Source of the DNA: Fasciolopsis buskii
Taxonomy: Eukaryota; Platyhelminthes; Trematoda; Plagiorchiida; Fasciolidae
NCBI GenBank assembly: GCA_008360955.1
Contig: LUCM01010003.1
Coordinates: 118,493-182,492 of the forward strand
Length of the DNA: 64,000 bases
Direction: 5' to 3'
Shown here: positions 40,553-51,939 of the stretch, in pieces
Layout of the letters: every line of letters starts with the position of its first letter
Numbering within the stretch: the stretch's first letter is position 1
Position numbers and translations under genes: made by a program
The notes under the pieces: generated by a model
Seen by the model: the letters and a program-made list of their open reading frames with translations, nothing else
The model's database searches: none
Told to the model about the DNA's origin: nothing

Positions 40553-40855
40553 GGTGCTCTCTTGTCCAAACATCCACATAATTGTACACTCCGAATTGAC
40601 TGATATTTTTCACCAGAATCGAGTCTGTAGCAACAGGAGTGTGCATGGAAGCTGTTCGTGGAAGAGTCCACAGAAGAATCACAAGTGTGATTCGTTGATA
40701 ATTCTTTGTCAGTTGGGCTGAGCCAACCTTAGGAACGAGGGCAGAATGTCCCAGAATATACGTATGTATATATAGAAGCAGGAAGTAGTATCTGGATGCG
40801 TGAACAAAATTATATATATATATATATCAGACAGACCATCCTATGTAGCTCGCTG

Positions 40856-41070
40856 GGTCATGGAGGCACTTAGGCCGTCACATCACACCAAGGCCCAGTC
40901 TCACTCTGACAACCGTAAGGAGTGGCGATGATGTCGTCATTCTGTCGAATGAGTCTGATCGAAAAGTTTGTTTGTGCATTTACACTGTATCCCTTGTGTT
41001 GGCAACTCTTGCATTCCTCTCCCTACTTCCATCCACTACCTGTCTACCTATCACATTCATTCTTTACATT
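40856..41070 (+). mobile_element. LINE 3' end fragment
   Basis: It contains a decayed version of the ORF end seen at 40.25 kb and 41.1 kb (NRKEWR, stop, CRH, in place of NREQWRSCRH). A 3' UTR follows with TTTGT, GTGTTGGCAACT and a pyrimidine-rich stretch, aligning with the next fragment. It is severely 5' truncated. Confidence 0.55.
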
Positions 41071-41094
41071 TCAAAGTGTAACTCGATAGAAAAG

Positions 41095-41380
41095 GCGCTT
41101 GCTCTGCTGTGACAGTGAACCATGAACAGTGGCAATCATGTTGCCACTTTCTACCGAACCAGAATAATTGAGTGTTTGTACAGTTAGATCGTTCCATGTG
41201 TTGGCTACTGCAGTATTCTTATCTTTCGCCGCCTGTGTAGGTCCACTCCCTGTTCCCCTTGAATATTCATTCATTTTTATAGAAAAAATGTAATCCTGGG
41301 GGAAAAGCAGTGGTCATTGAGGCTTGCCTTGCCGTTTAGCGCTGAACGATGATGATGATTTTTCTTCATCGGTTTACGGT
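41095..41380 (+). mobile_element. LINE 3' end fragment with GAT-repeat tail
   Basis: It starts with the ORF terminus TVNHEQWQSCCHFLPNQNN and a stop (about 41104-41163). A 3' UTR follows, ending in a (GAT)n tract at 41347-41360, a tail typical of trematode LINEs whose 3' ends finish in short simple repeats. Confidence 0.65.
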
Positions 41381-42005
41381 ATGTCGTCAAATAATCAGGT
41401 AGGTTTCGTGCGCTAAACAATCGTTTATAGGCACAGTTGTAAGGGGGACACAGTTTCCTAGTCGAGGGGTTTATTTTTCATTTTTGAACTAAATCACAGT
41501 TGTAAGCGGAATACTGAATAACTCGTTGATGGGATGCCTGATTTTGGTTGGACATTAAGGGCTACTGTCATGTTGGTTCTTCGTAGCTCGATGTGAGTTC
41601 ATTATGGACAATGCTCAGGAATGTAAAGAGTTACAAATTCGGTTCCCTGCTCAAAGGAGATCACAACCGCCGGAAGTTGGAACGTCTAATAAATCGTTGC
41701 CAATCCACACTGCGTCTGTCTAGAAGACCTAAGACGTTAACCGGAATCAAGTGCGATCAGCCGGCACCGGCTACCAGCCGTGGCTTATAAAATATCTTCC
41801 CTAAGTGAGTTTGTCTAACTGTGACAAGCTTCAAAAGAGTAACATCTGAAATGTCATGACTGCAGTTGAAGACATCATTGCTGAAAGTATTCAGAGATTA
41901 ACTTTAAATGTCAGTAGACTTAAGATGACTTGGCACGGTACCCAAATGAATGTGTAATAAAGAAAAAATTATTCTTTTTTATACTTGCATCCGCGATTTT
42001 TATAG

Positions 42006-42350
42006 TATGAACGCCTCCGAAATAAAATCATGCGAGTCGTTTTTGCTGCTTTGACCAAAGAATGCTCAAAAAGTTCCAAGGAGATCACAAACAGAGATAC
42101 GCCGAACACCGCGGATGACACCGAGTTGAAAGTGAATGCGGATGAGACCAGAGATTCATCGAATAACGCGGTCGATAGCGAAATGGATGATAATAACATC
42201 ATGGACAAATTAAACTTTCTGGTTGAAGACTATCTGAAACTGCATCGAAGATTATCAGCCCTTGCCAAAACGGCCAAAGATCAAACTGAACGGGATCAGA
42301 CTTTGGAGAAAGAATTGGAGGAGCTGATTACTCTGATAAATGAAAACCAA
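42006..42350 (+). CDS. FHAD1: FHAD1-like exon (115 codons)
   Basis: Acceptor TTTTATAG, donor GTGAGG, phase 0 on both sides. The start YERLRNKIMRVVFAALTK resembles the LRxxVIxxxxG region in the middle of vertebrate FHAD1. An Asp/Asn/Thr-rich acidic stretch follows, then a coiled coil (LNFLVEDYLKLHRRLSALAK and on to LEELITLINENQ). Confidence 0.83.
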
Positions 42351-43218
42351 GTGAGGGATTAAGAAGAGTTGACATGTTTCATATAGTTTTCAAGCTCATT
42401 TTGTACATCGTAGTATATTAGAAAGCACCATCCATTAAACAAAACTGTCCAATTATTCTGCTCTGGGGTTTTGTGATTTATGGATACTAACAGTGATAAT
42501 GGTGTGTACTGCTTGAAAGCTGAACAGTCCATTGGGGCTTTGTGCTACTGGAATTGGTTTATCGTTCAAAACCATTGCCCAAATAACCATCAAGAATCTA
42601 TGGAAGCATTGTGCAACTTTTTTATTTTTTGCTAGGATTCGTCGGTAATGCATATGCAGAATGAACAAAGGCAAGTCAAACGTCTTATATGTGAGACTAA
42701 TTAGGTTGTTGGTTAGATGTTCACCACTGACGATTCCTAACAATGACGGGAATCAAGTATTTTCCACGGGTTTCAGTGGTAAGTTAGATGTAGATACTTC
42801 ACGGGGAGTTATCTAACTGGATTGTTTATCATCCTACCGTTAAAACAGCAAAATTGACTTCGAGATCAGAAGTTTTCGGTTATTTGCCAAATAAACCATG
42901 AACTTCAAACTTAATTAAATTTCCTCAAATTCAGCTCCAGAATTTTGAATTGAGTTTCCCTACGTTCATGGTCACCTTAATTTTAAACAGAGCCCAAAAT
43001 GCCGTAGCATAAAATAATCATCCTTTTCCTGTTGTTAGATTTTATATGTTCACCGTTTATTTCCCTCGAATCCTGAAGGGCGATTTTAGTCTGAAAGCGC
43101 AAATAACTTCATACGATTTTTGATTTTCCAGACATTTTAGAGAATTAATTGTTTGGCTCTTACTTCCGCTGATTTTTTCCGAAGGACTAAAATACCTTCT
43201 CGTTTTCCGCATATCCAG

Positions 43219-43426
43219 GTCCGTTTATCGGAAAACGAGCAAAATCGTTTTACAACCCAACTTTGCAGTCAAATTGATCTACTGAACACGCATGCACCCA
43301 GATCGAAACAATTGGCATCGCTTCAACAAACGCTGTCTCAGATTTGGAAAAACCAGTTGGTTCAGTCTCAACGTATTGAAGACTGTTTGCTAGAGGTCAA
43401 CAATGCAATTAATGCAGCCTGTTCAG
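43219..43426 (+). CDS. FHAD1: FHAD1-like exon (69 codons)
   Basis: Acceptor ATATCCAG, donor GTGAAT; enters in phase 0 and leaves in phase 1. It encodes a helical region, VRLSENEQNRFTTQLCSQID through QIWKNQLVQSQRIEDCLLEV. Confidence 0.82.
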
Positions 43427-43439
43427 GTGAATCATAGGT

Positions 43440-44690
43440 TTCAGCTCTTAACTCGTCATGCGCTCAACCCCCGTTTACCGAGCGTAAAACCGTCTGAATA
43501 TTTGGTTCACAAATTTGGCTCATTCGCCTTTAATCCTGTTCTCGACTGGATTGGTGCAATGGACGGAACCATCATTTAAGTTCATTTGATCTGGACGACA
43601 CTGGTCAGCGACTGATTATATGTGAGCAGAATGAACTCAAGGTTGTTTCCGATCCGGGGATTGACAAAACAAACCAGGCCCATCTCATTAGTATGCCGAA
43701 ATTTCGGCTTACGCATTCTGCAAAATTACATTGCGCTTCAGCGGACTTTCGAAGAAATTTTGACCGGATAAATTTCCTAAATCTACCCTGAATTTACTGC
43801 TATTTTGTTTGCGGTCTTAAAATTAAATAAGTGGAAACTGAAATCCTTGATGGTAGGTTATACACTTGGGCGTAATTGTCCATGGTTTAGTGTGCACGTT
43901 TAGGTTACTACTGAGTATCTGGAAGAGTATTTTGTATTTTTACCTGAAAACTTGGAGGTTCCTTGTCACAAAGCGTAATTAGGCGGTCAAAGTGCAACAT
44001 TACTGACTGAATCACGTATTAACTACGTTTCATCTAAGCTTATTTATATCGACAGTAGACCATACATGGCACCTCGCACCAACCGGTTTCGGGAACTGGC
44101 AGTTAATCGTTCAGGTTAAGTCAGGCATTTGCTCATCTGATTTCCGTCCGAGGGCCGTAACGGTGCCGCACGCCCGATGACCTGAAATTCGTCAGTTCGA
44201 TTATGGCTAGCTGTGCTCGCTTTGCCGAATAACAGAAAAGCAAGTGGATTATCCGTTCTGTTCTGATCTCGCAGGAAGTGATCGCTTGTTGAAGCTGCCT
44301 TCTAATATCAAATCACAATAGCTATCCGACTGTGATGACTCCTTTGACATCACATTGCGCTTTGGCAGTTGGCAGAAAGCACGAAAAACGGACATTTCTT
44401 GTGCTTTACTTAAGGGTTTGAGCAAAAAGGAATTCCTTGTTAGACATTACCTTTTCTTTGCGGGTTCTTCACTATTCTGTTGAACACCAACTTCTAGTCT
44501 GCTAGTGTGGAATATTATTCAGTCTTAAGCTTACCTGGATAAACATTTGTTACTTGTAAATGCGGTTCGACTTATGAAATGCACCTTGAATCCAGACAAA
44601 TGTTACTGAATGAGTCGTACATATTCAAACCTACTCAGGGACGACGTCCACGCTTTGGTGAGTTTTATCTTTCATCTCTCTGCGTCTTTT
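43440..44690 (+). other. Intronic stretch with coding-looking, broken frames
   Basis: Several frames in series read like protein (for example FDLDDTGQRLIICEQNELKV at about 43590, and CKCGSTYEMHLESRQMLLNE near 44560). They are broken by shifts and stops. No family is recognised. It may be a decayed intronless retrocopy of a host gene or unidentified repeat coding sequence. Confidence 0.3.
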
Positions 44691-45228
44691 AAAAATTATA
44701 ACGTCGAAAACACTGGTTTTCAAGTGACGGTAAAGTCAAGATCTATCAGGTAGGACGTTAACTGTCAGCCAAAGGATTCCATTCCACGAATGCCAGGCTG
44801 GAACGTCATAGTATCAAACGCTTGACAGCCTTCGCTGTTGCGTCTGTTCTGTCACCTAAGCTGAGGCCACGCTACTGGGTATTCGGACCATGTTAGTGAA
44901 CAGTCAAAATTAAAAAAGAACACAACATGCAGTACAATAAACCGAGACAGGACACAGTATAAGGGCGTAGGTAGCGTCCATCCGTAGGTTTGAATCTGAC
45001 TGTGCTTATTTGTCTTTTCGGTTAGGATCAATGTAACCGTTGTGTTAACTGCCACGGATTTTTCAAACAGCTGATCATCAGAGACGGCTTCGAATTTCGG
45101 AAGGATATACTTATCTCGAAGGGTCATTAGCACTTATGCTGTAAAACAGCCAACCAGTTTCATTTTCCTCCCTCTAAATTAACAGTGACGTATATCGATT
45201 TTTGCCATCATTCTTCTTTCGAAATCAG

Positions 45229-45450
45229 AATCATCTACCTACTTGGTCGCACATCCATATGATCCCGTCAGTGGAATCCGCCGATTAGCCGAATTTGGGA
45301 TGGCAATGCATGCGGGCAGAGAAGATTTACGTTGTGAATTAAAACAGATGAGAAAACACCACGAAGAAGAGGTGGAGCGAATCAAACAGCTGGACCATAA
45401 AGAATTACAACGCCGTATTGCCGAAACAATTGATGCGAACAGTAGAGAAA
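45229..45450 (+). CDS. FHAD1: FHAD1-like coiled-coil exon (74 codons)
   Basis: Acceptor GAAATCAG; the phase-1 entry joins the previous exon to read E-SSTYLVAHPYDPVSG. A strongly charged coiled coil follows (LKQMRKHHEEEVERIKQLDH). Donor GTGAGT, leaving in phase 1. Confidence 0.8.
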
Positions 45451-46865
45451 GTGAGTGAAAGTGGTAGCTAACCAACTGATGGTTTTGTGAGGAAAAGTGA
45501 TGTGATTCACAAGTTGCCCGAAAGCACAGCGCAGTGGAAAGGAGGTATAAGCTTTCAGGCTAGGAGGAAATTTTAACTAGTTGCAAAAATTATTATATTC
45601 GCAGCAGTGGTCTTCGTTGCCAGTGAGAATTCCACTACTGATCAGAATGGGTTTACTAGACTAGATAATTCATAAGATAGGATTGAGCTCGACAACTGAC
45701 TTTTAGTTAACACATTTGCTCAAGGGATGCATCAGTGGCCAATTTCTGTGAACGATATTCAAAGATGAGTTGCCTTCGAGGAAGCAAGACAACGCAGATC
45801 GACGGGAACCGCTTGACTTGAATATAATAAATTTGCTACGTACAAGTCTAAGTCCAGTGGCAACGAAAAATGTTTTTATATTATTCCCGAACTGAAGCTT
45901 CCCTTGTTCATGCACTTGGGTACTGGTAATGCAAACAAAAACCACTAAAGATTGAAAAATGTTGCTACAGGTAACCAAAGAGCTCTAGGGAGGTGGATAC
46001 CACGAGTAGAAATAGCAGTGAAATTAACCAGTTGTTTAAGACATGAAAGTCATTGATACATTGCTGTCTTATACTTAACAGTCTAGTCACAGTCCACTAA
46101 CGTATACTGTCACCGACAGCAATAAAAGTTGTCGAGTTTGGGGACGACCATATGCCGAAACCGGACGTGATGATAAAACCCAGTGAGAAACAACACGTCA
46201 GTGCAAGACTTCACGCACCAGCTACACGGCTCTCAGTCTATGCCGGTTGCCGGAATAACATTTTGGAGCAAGCCGGACAGCCTATTCACGGGCGGAAGGG
46301 GGGGTAATCACCAAGCCCTAAAACAATGATACTTGCTTTCCTGTTATGTTTAGAGGAGTTCATTGGGGCAGAAATGTCTCCTACCGACAACACCCAAAAT
46401 TAGCTGGTTACTTCTGTGCGTTACGAAGACCTTTTTTAGGGTTGAGTAGCGAAACGAATTCTCGGGACGGAATCGGTCTGAACAGAACTTCGGAAAGAAT
46501 AAATGGAATTTAGCAAACAACAGGTAAATGGTTATAAAGAAACCGTCGTTCAGTCGTACAATGAGTTGCAGAAAGTACGCCGGGATTCCGAACTTAATGA
46601 AAAACAATTGAGTTGGTTCTCAAGGTAGTCGTAACATGTAGGAAATTCCTTTTCTTTTCTCCATTTTCTTGACCATTTAAGAACCACCCCAAAAATTCGC
46701 CATTTAATCACTTGACTCGAATTATGATTATAATGGTTTCCTGAGAACTCACAATAGGGCAGTTGCTCAAAGTAACCCAGGATTTTCTTAGTTATGACAG
46801 AACAAATTTGCACTGCTCAAAACGGTTCAAAATAAACTAATCGGAAAAGTGGGTCTATCTGATAG

Positions 46866-46993
46866 ATGCCGACAAACTTCAACAGACAATCAACGAAGTT
46901 GTGCATATCGAAAACGAAAGGCAGGAACAACTGATAGCCGTGAAACAAGCGATCATTGAGGAACTGGAATTGAAATTGCGCGAAACGAGACAA
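46866..46993 (+). CDS. FHAD1: FHAD1-like coiled-coil exon (43 codons)
   Basis: Acceptor CTGATAG, phase-1 entry, leaving in phase 0 at CAA before GTGAGA. It encodes ADKLQQTINEVVHIENERQE and on to LELKLRETRQ, a heptad coiled coil. The phase agrees directly with the exon ending at 45450. Confidence 0.75.
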
Positions 46994-46999
46994 GTGAGA

Positions 47000-49900
47000 A
47001 ATCACCCGTCTTTTTTATTCCTCTGGTGGGCACTTTTTAATTTTTAATCATAATTTTTTATTCGTTCATTCAAGTTGCTAGTAGACTTTAATTTTCAAGT
47101 CAACCTCATCGCTTTAGAAGTTTAGTATTTCATCGTTGTGGAAACCAAAAGGTATGTCGGATTTTCAGTTAGGTTCATTTGCTTCGAAACGGTTGTTGAA
47201 TTTTTTCGCTTATCGCCTAAAGTAACGCGTTTGTTTTGCCCTTTTGTTTGTCAAAAACCACTCACGTGTTAAAAACCAATAAGTTATCCTTCCGATGTAG
47301 TACGTAGTGAGACAAATTGGTGACTGTTATGAAACTCATTTTGTTCCTACGCACGATGATTACCTGGGTTTGGGTATCACGTCCACGTTCACGAAACACG
47401 TCGCCCTAAAGTCATTTTGATTTTTTTTTAATGTACGAACCATTATGGTTTATTTTCACCTACCCTTAATCTTGTTAGAAAACATTGCTTTCATGCAGAA
47501 ATAAAGAAACAAATTCTCAGCGGCTGGGAGAAATCCGCGTAGTCTGGCGAGAGAAAAAATATCAAAATTTATTAGCCTATGGGTTATTATCATGACTGTC
47601 TATTTTCAACTAATCGATTGGGTGGAAAAGTTTATTCTTATTTCGGCTTATTCGCTTGCTCCTCTAATTTTGTTGACTATCAGCCAATCCGGTACTCAGA
47701 CGTTTTCGATGTGTGATAACAGCGAGAAAAAGACAACCAGTTACCATGCCTACGAAAACTAATCATTGGACGCAACCTTATAGGTCAACGAAACACAAAA
47801 TCACTGGATAATTTGAATTTTGATCTAGTAAAAGTATGACCAAATATTCTTGGAGCACTCTGGTGTGATTTTCAAGTAGATTTATAGGTAAGCAAAATCA
47901 CTTACGATTTACAGTGAATAGCCTATTAAATTGGGTTGAGAAGATAATCAGTGGAATTCAACTAAAGCTGGCTACTTTTAATGACGAACTAGATAATTAG
48001 GGAAAAGATACAATAGAAATTTTATATGCCAGCGTTAATGCTTTTCAGGATACGATTTTGTTTTTCAAATGGCTTGTCTAACTCACTGGTTAAGTGTATC
48101 AAAGAATAACTTTAAAAACGATAACCGACGCCCTGCTAACTATTTGACATCACAAATCAAAACCAAGCACAATGATTTCATCTGTTTCGTTTAATCTAAA
48201 TGAACAAATATAATTCCATATGCATTTAGGCTACTTGCCAGTCCTGTGCACGCGTTCCGTGTTTTGTTCGGGTCAGCCCGAAATCAAATGTGACATTATA
48301 GATAAATATTTATATGAAATAATTCATCATGTGATATCATCGCTCAACTCACCGTAAAGAAATCATGGAAGTATATATGTATATGTACACACATGCATGC
48401 AGTCGAGTTACGAATCTGGATTTTGAAGATAAATAAGAATCTGTTTAGATTTTTGAGATCGAGTGTTAAGGCGATGCTATTGAACAAGTCAGTATTCATC
48501 TGTTGGCCTTTACAACATGACTGTTTCTTCCATGGAAATAGACGGGTAAAACAGACTAATTCCATCAACAGATACCTTCACTGCTCAAGGGCAGTCATAG
48601 GAAGATGGAACAGTTTGTTGATTGTGGATGTTAGCCGAAAAACGCATCACTATATTGTTAAGCTTACTTAATGTTTTAATGGCTTCGGGAACAGTAGTTA
48701 CCAGCTGATGCCATTAAAAATTTCCAAAGCATGAATGAAATGGATACCTTGAGCTTTCCATTAATGAATTACAGGCAGTGAGTGGCAGAGGAATTTGTAA
48801 GATTTTACCTTAGTTTACATGGAGAAAATGAATAAGGTTCAACGGTAAAAATAGCAAACTTCATTGGACTTTGCGTTCCATAGACACATCTTAACCCATC
48901 TAGCAGAAAACGACCACTCTGATAGAGTGATTAGTAAAACGCCGGTCCAAACGGAGACAACAAATTTAGACACTGTGGAGAAAAGAACCAAATTCACTGG
49001 GCCGCAATTTTACTGGTAGACAAATAGTGAATGATTAGTCAAATTCTCTGCTGTTCAGTAAAAATCGATGTTCAATGCGGCCGAATTTTGAAGTATGTTT
49101 TTGACATTGCCAATCATCAAATGTCCGAACAAAGATAAATTGTTATTGCTGACCGCATCGTTACTTGTATTCCAGTTTACGTGTATTTCTGATGCAGCTA
49201 GGTAGTTTTGCATGAAGTAAATTTTGGACGCAATAAGGTATACCAACCGTACTGACTCTTTCACGAATGAAATGTGGACAGATCAAATGCAGCTGCGTCT
49301 TCTAGGAGAAAATTAATGTACTGTGGTAAACAGACCAGCGTCAATTGTGGTTTGTCCTGCTGAACAAACCAATCAAGAGGAGTTTGATTGAGGACAGTGG
49401 GAGCCGCAGCAGCGATGACTATCTGCGTCTTGAGGACAGCTCTATCTATCCAGCGCAATTTTATATGAAAGTTTGGGTTTCCGTGCTGAAAACCGGTAAC
49501 ACATTGGAGTAGTTTGAGAGTACGGATCACCTACAGATTATTTAATCTAATCATATGAAAGCAGCAACTAATCCCCAACCATCATCCTGTGGCACCAAGT
49601 TGTCATCCATCTGATCATTTTTATTCCGCATCCAATACGTATGAGTGCGCAGAGTCAAAAAAGTATTCATGAATACATTTGTTCTAGTATTCTAATGTAC
49701 CTGCTTTGTGGATTCAATATTTTGTCGACAATATTGTTATCTTGTGCACGACTTTAGGTTAAAGTAAAAGCCTTTAGATAGAATTATTCCTTTTTCATAT
49801 AAGAACTCTTAGTTTTGTTGCCCAGGCTAAGTTTCAAAATAGAATTTTCAAGCATAAAAATAACCCTTGTTACCTGACGTTTTTCCACCGCTGTTTTCAT
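47000..49900. other. Large FHAD1-like intron, nothing recognised
   Basis: AT-rich intronic sequence without a recognisable transposon domain, RNA gene or extra exon. Confidence 0.45.
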
Positions 49901-49905
49901 AAAAG

Positions 49906-50245
49906 CTAATGGCGGAAAGGCAAATATCCCACGAAGCTGAATTGCATGTGTTACGAGACCGTGTTAATGAAACAATCCACCTGGAAAGAAACCTCGGGGA
50001 CAAAGAAACTGTGTGTGTTGAGCTCACCGCAAAGTTGGAGAATGCAAAGCAAGCGATTGAGAAGACACGTCAGGAAACAGAGGCCTTATGTGAGGAAAGG
50101 TGGCACAAAGAAGTGGAACTGCACCGAGAACAGGCCAAACAACATGCGCGAACGATATGTGTGATGGAGGAGCGTCTAGTCAAATTGGCCAAACAGACCA
50201 AAGAAGCGAAAGCTGAAGTTACCCGTCTAAAACGTCAACATGCAG
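49906..50245 (+). CDS. FHAD1: FHAD1-like coiled-coil exon (113 codons)
   Basis: Acceptor CATAAAAG, phase-0 entry, leaving in phase 1 at GCAG before GTGAAG. It encodes LMAERQISHEAELHVL and a long Glu/Lys-rich coiled coil with EVELHREQAKQHARTICVME and KLAKQTKEAKAEVTRLK, resembling the C-terminal coiled coil of FHAD1. Confidence 0.85.
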
Positions 50246-50259
50246 GTGAAGAGGAAGCC

Positions 50260-51570
50260 TTTTCTTTCTAGGGATGCTAGAAGATGAAACAACCTAAGGT
50301 CGTTTGATGTTGTTAAGTTTCATAATTGATCGATTCTGTCCAGTTTTTTAACATGAGGCTCTCCTGGTTGTGCGGTCAATGTATGGCCCTTCAGCATAGT
50401 GCAAAATACTTTTAATCTTGGATTTATTTCATTAATGAAATGATAATAGCACATCGCTTTCAGAAAGAGTGTCAAGACCAACCGCGAGGTGTCATATGGG
50501 AAAATGACTAGTGGTTTGAACATTCGAATTGGCTACGTTTACATAGAATCGTTGTGAGGTCTGGAAATCGCCGGTCCTTGTTGTTTTACTTCTGCGATAC
50601 AATGATAGTTTACCCCCAATCGTGTGGTACAAATACAGTCAGTGAATAAAAGTGGATGGCGCGATGGTTTCATATGTGTATTTATACAGTCCGTGTGATG
50701 CTGTGGTACGTCCACATTTAAGTTTTGTTCTCTTGGAATTTCATGGATTAAAAATGTTGCAATTTTACTAAACCTGTTTAACCGTTAACATCAAATAATA
50801 GGGATTGTCTTTGGTTACATTTTCATTCAACGAGTTGTAACAATAAACTTTTTGTGCGTGCAAACAATGACTGCAAATTCTGCTAGAATCCGAAACAATA
50901 TGGAAACTTTATTAAAGAGGTAATATATCTGAAACGAAAATATTGTGGACTGTATCGAGCAGAAGGCGTTAGTTGAAATGTCTAGAATATAAAAATAGAG
51001 TAATCGCAGTTTCGGTTCATTAAAAAGATTCCCGACGATAATGTGTTTTCATATTTCAAATATCTCAAGTTCATCAAAGGTATACCACAACTGTATGCGT
51101 CATACGCCCTCGCGGATATGCCGTCAAATTTTGTCTAACCGTCTGAGAATTAAAATAGGTAAGACAAATCAATAAAAGCGAATGAAAGCAGTTAGATTAG
51201 TTCTGTAGATCTACTGAAGACTGTAATTCAGGCAATTTCAAGATTGAAGCAAGCCTTAATTTGTTGGAATTTTTTCGTCTAAATGGAGAATAGTAATTTG
51301 CGTTCAAATATTTTGTGCCGTCTAGGAAACCAATCCAATCCGACGCTCTATGATCACGAAGTGGTTAAATTTTTTTAGATTTACATGATAGTTCTTTTAA
51401 TAAAATCTGAATCATGACGCTGAAGTGAATAGTTAATTTTCCTGCGCATAATTCATTGTAGCAATAGTACTTATTCGTGTCTTGCAGCATGTATAAGTTA
51501 GTTATAAACGAATCAACCATGCGATGCATCAGCATACAAATTATTGGACAAATAAGTACCCTGGACTTCA
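50260..51570. other. FHAD1-like intron, nothing recognised
   Basis: No exon, RNA gene or repeat with definable ends is seen. Confidence 0.4.
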
Positions 51571-51579
51571 TTTAACTTT

Positions 51580-51935
51580 CGCGTGGATGAAAGTGGTTAA
51601 GCGGATAAGTTCGTGGCACTTAGTTTTGAAGATCGCGGGTTCGAATCCTCCCACCGATGGTCAACTTCCTCACCTGGTAGCACTCTATTGGCTTCGGCCC
51701 CTCTTCCACAAAAATGATGTACACGATTATTTCATTAATAAAATGGAAGCAAAAAGATAAAGGGAGAAAAAGAAAAAATCGATTTCGTTGGAAACCTATG
51801 GTGGACATTCTTGGATATTTGGTTGGGACATGGTATGAAGCAGTGCCCCAACACCGTTCGGCCCTCTTGCGCAGAGTTCCAGTTATAACTGCTCCACATC
51901 TGAATGGAGACCACAAAGCTGCATGATTTTTTTAA
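51580..51935 (+). repeat. tRNA-derived SINE-like element
   Basis: It has an A box (TGGTTAAGCGG, 51594-51604) and a perfect B box (GGTTCGAATCC, 51638-51648), 33 nt apart. A body follows containing CTCTATTGGCTTCGGCCCC, ending in an A-rich, low-complexity region (about 51745-51780) and a unique part. The T stem is imperfect, so it is not a functional tRNA. The antisense strand gives the GGRIRTRDLQ-type translation often produced by tRNA-like SINEs. Confidence 0.6.
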
Positions 51936-51939
51936 ACTA

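Larger units (their letters stand above)
40325..40575. repeat. Inverted repeat around (AT)n with hammerhead-bearing arms
   Basis: The left arm (about 40328-40412) and the reverse complement of the right arm (about 40461-40569) match closely. The right arm carries an extra 21-23 nt (within 40474-40498) and about two substitutions. They flank an (AT)n core (40413-40460). A partial third copy of the AT-proximal end lies at 40775-40811. The arrangement resembles terminal repeats of hammerhead-carrying retroelements such as Penelope-like elements, but no such polymerase is seen nearby. Confidence 0.8.

Noticed and set aside
46523..46622. Possible extra FHAD1-like exon (reads VNGYKETVVQSYNELQKVRR)
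   Set aside because: Its available acceptors do not fit the phase of the exon ending at 45450, which joins directly and in phase to 46866.
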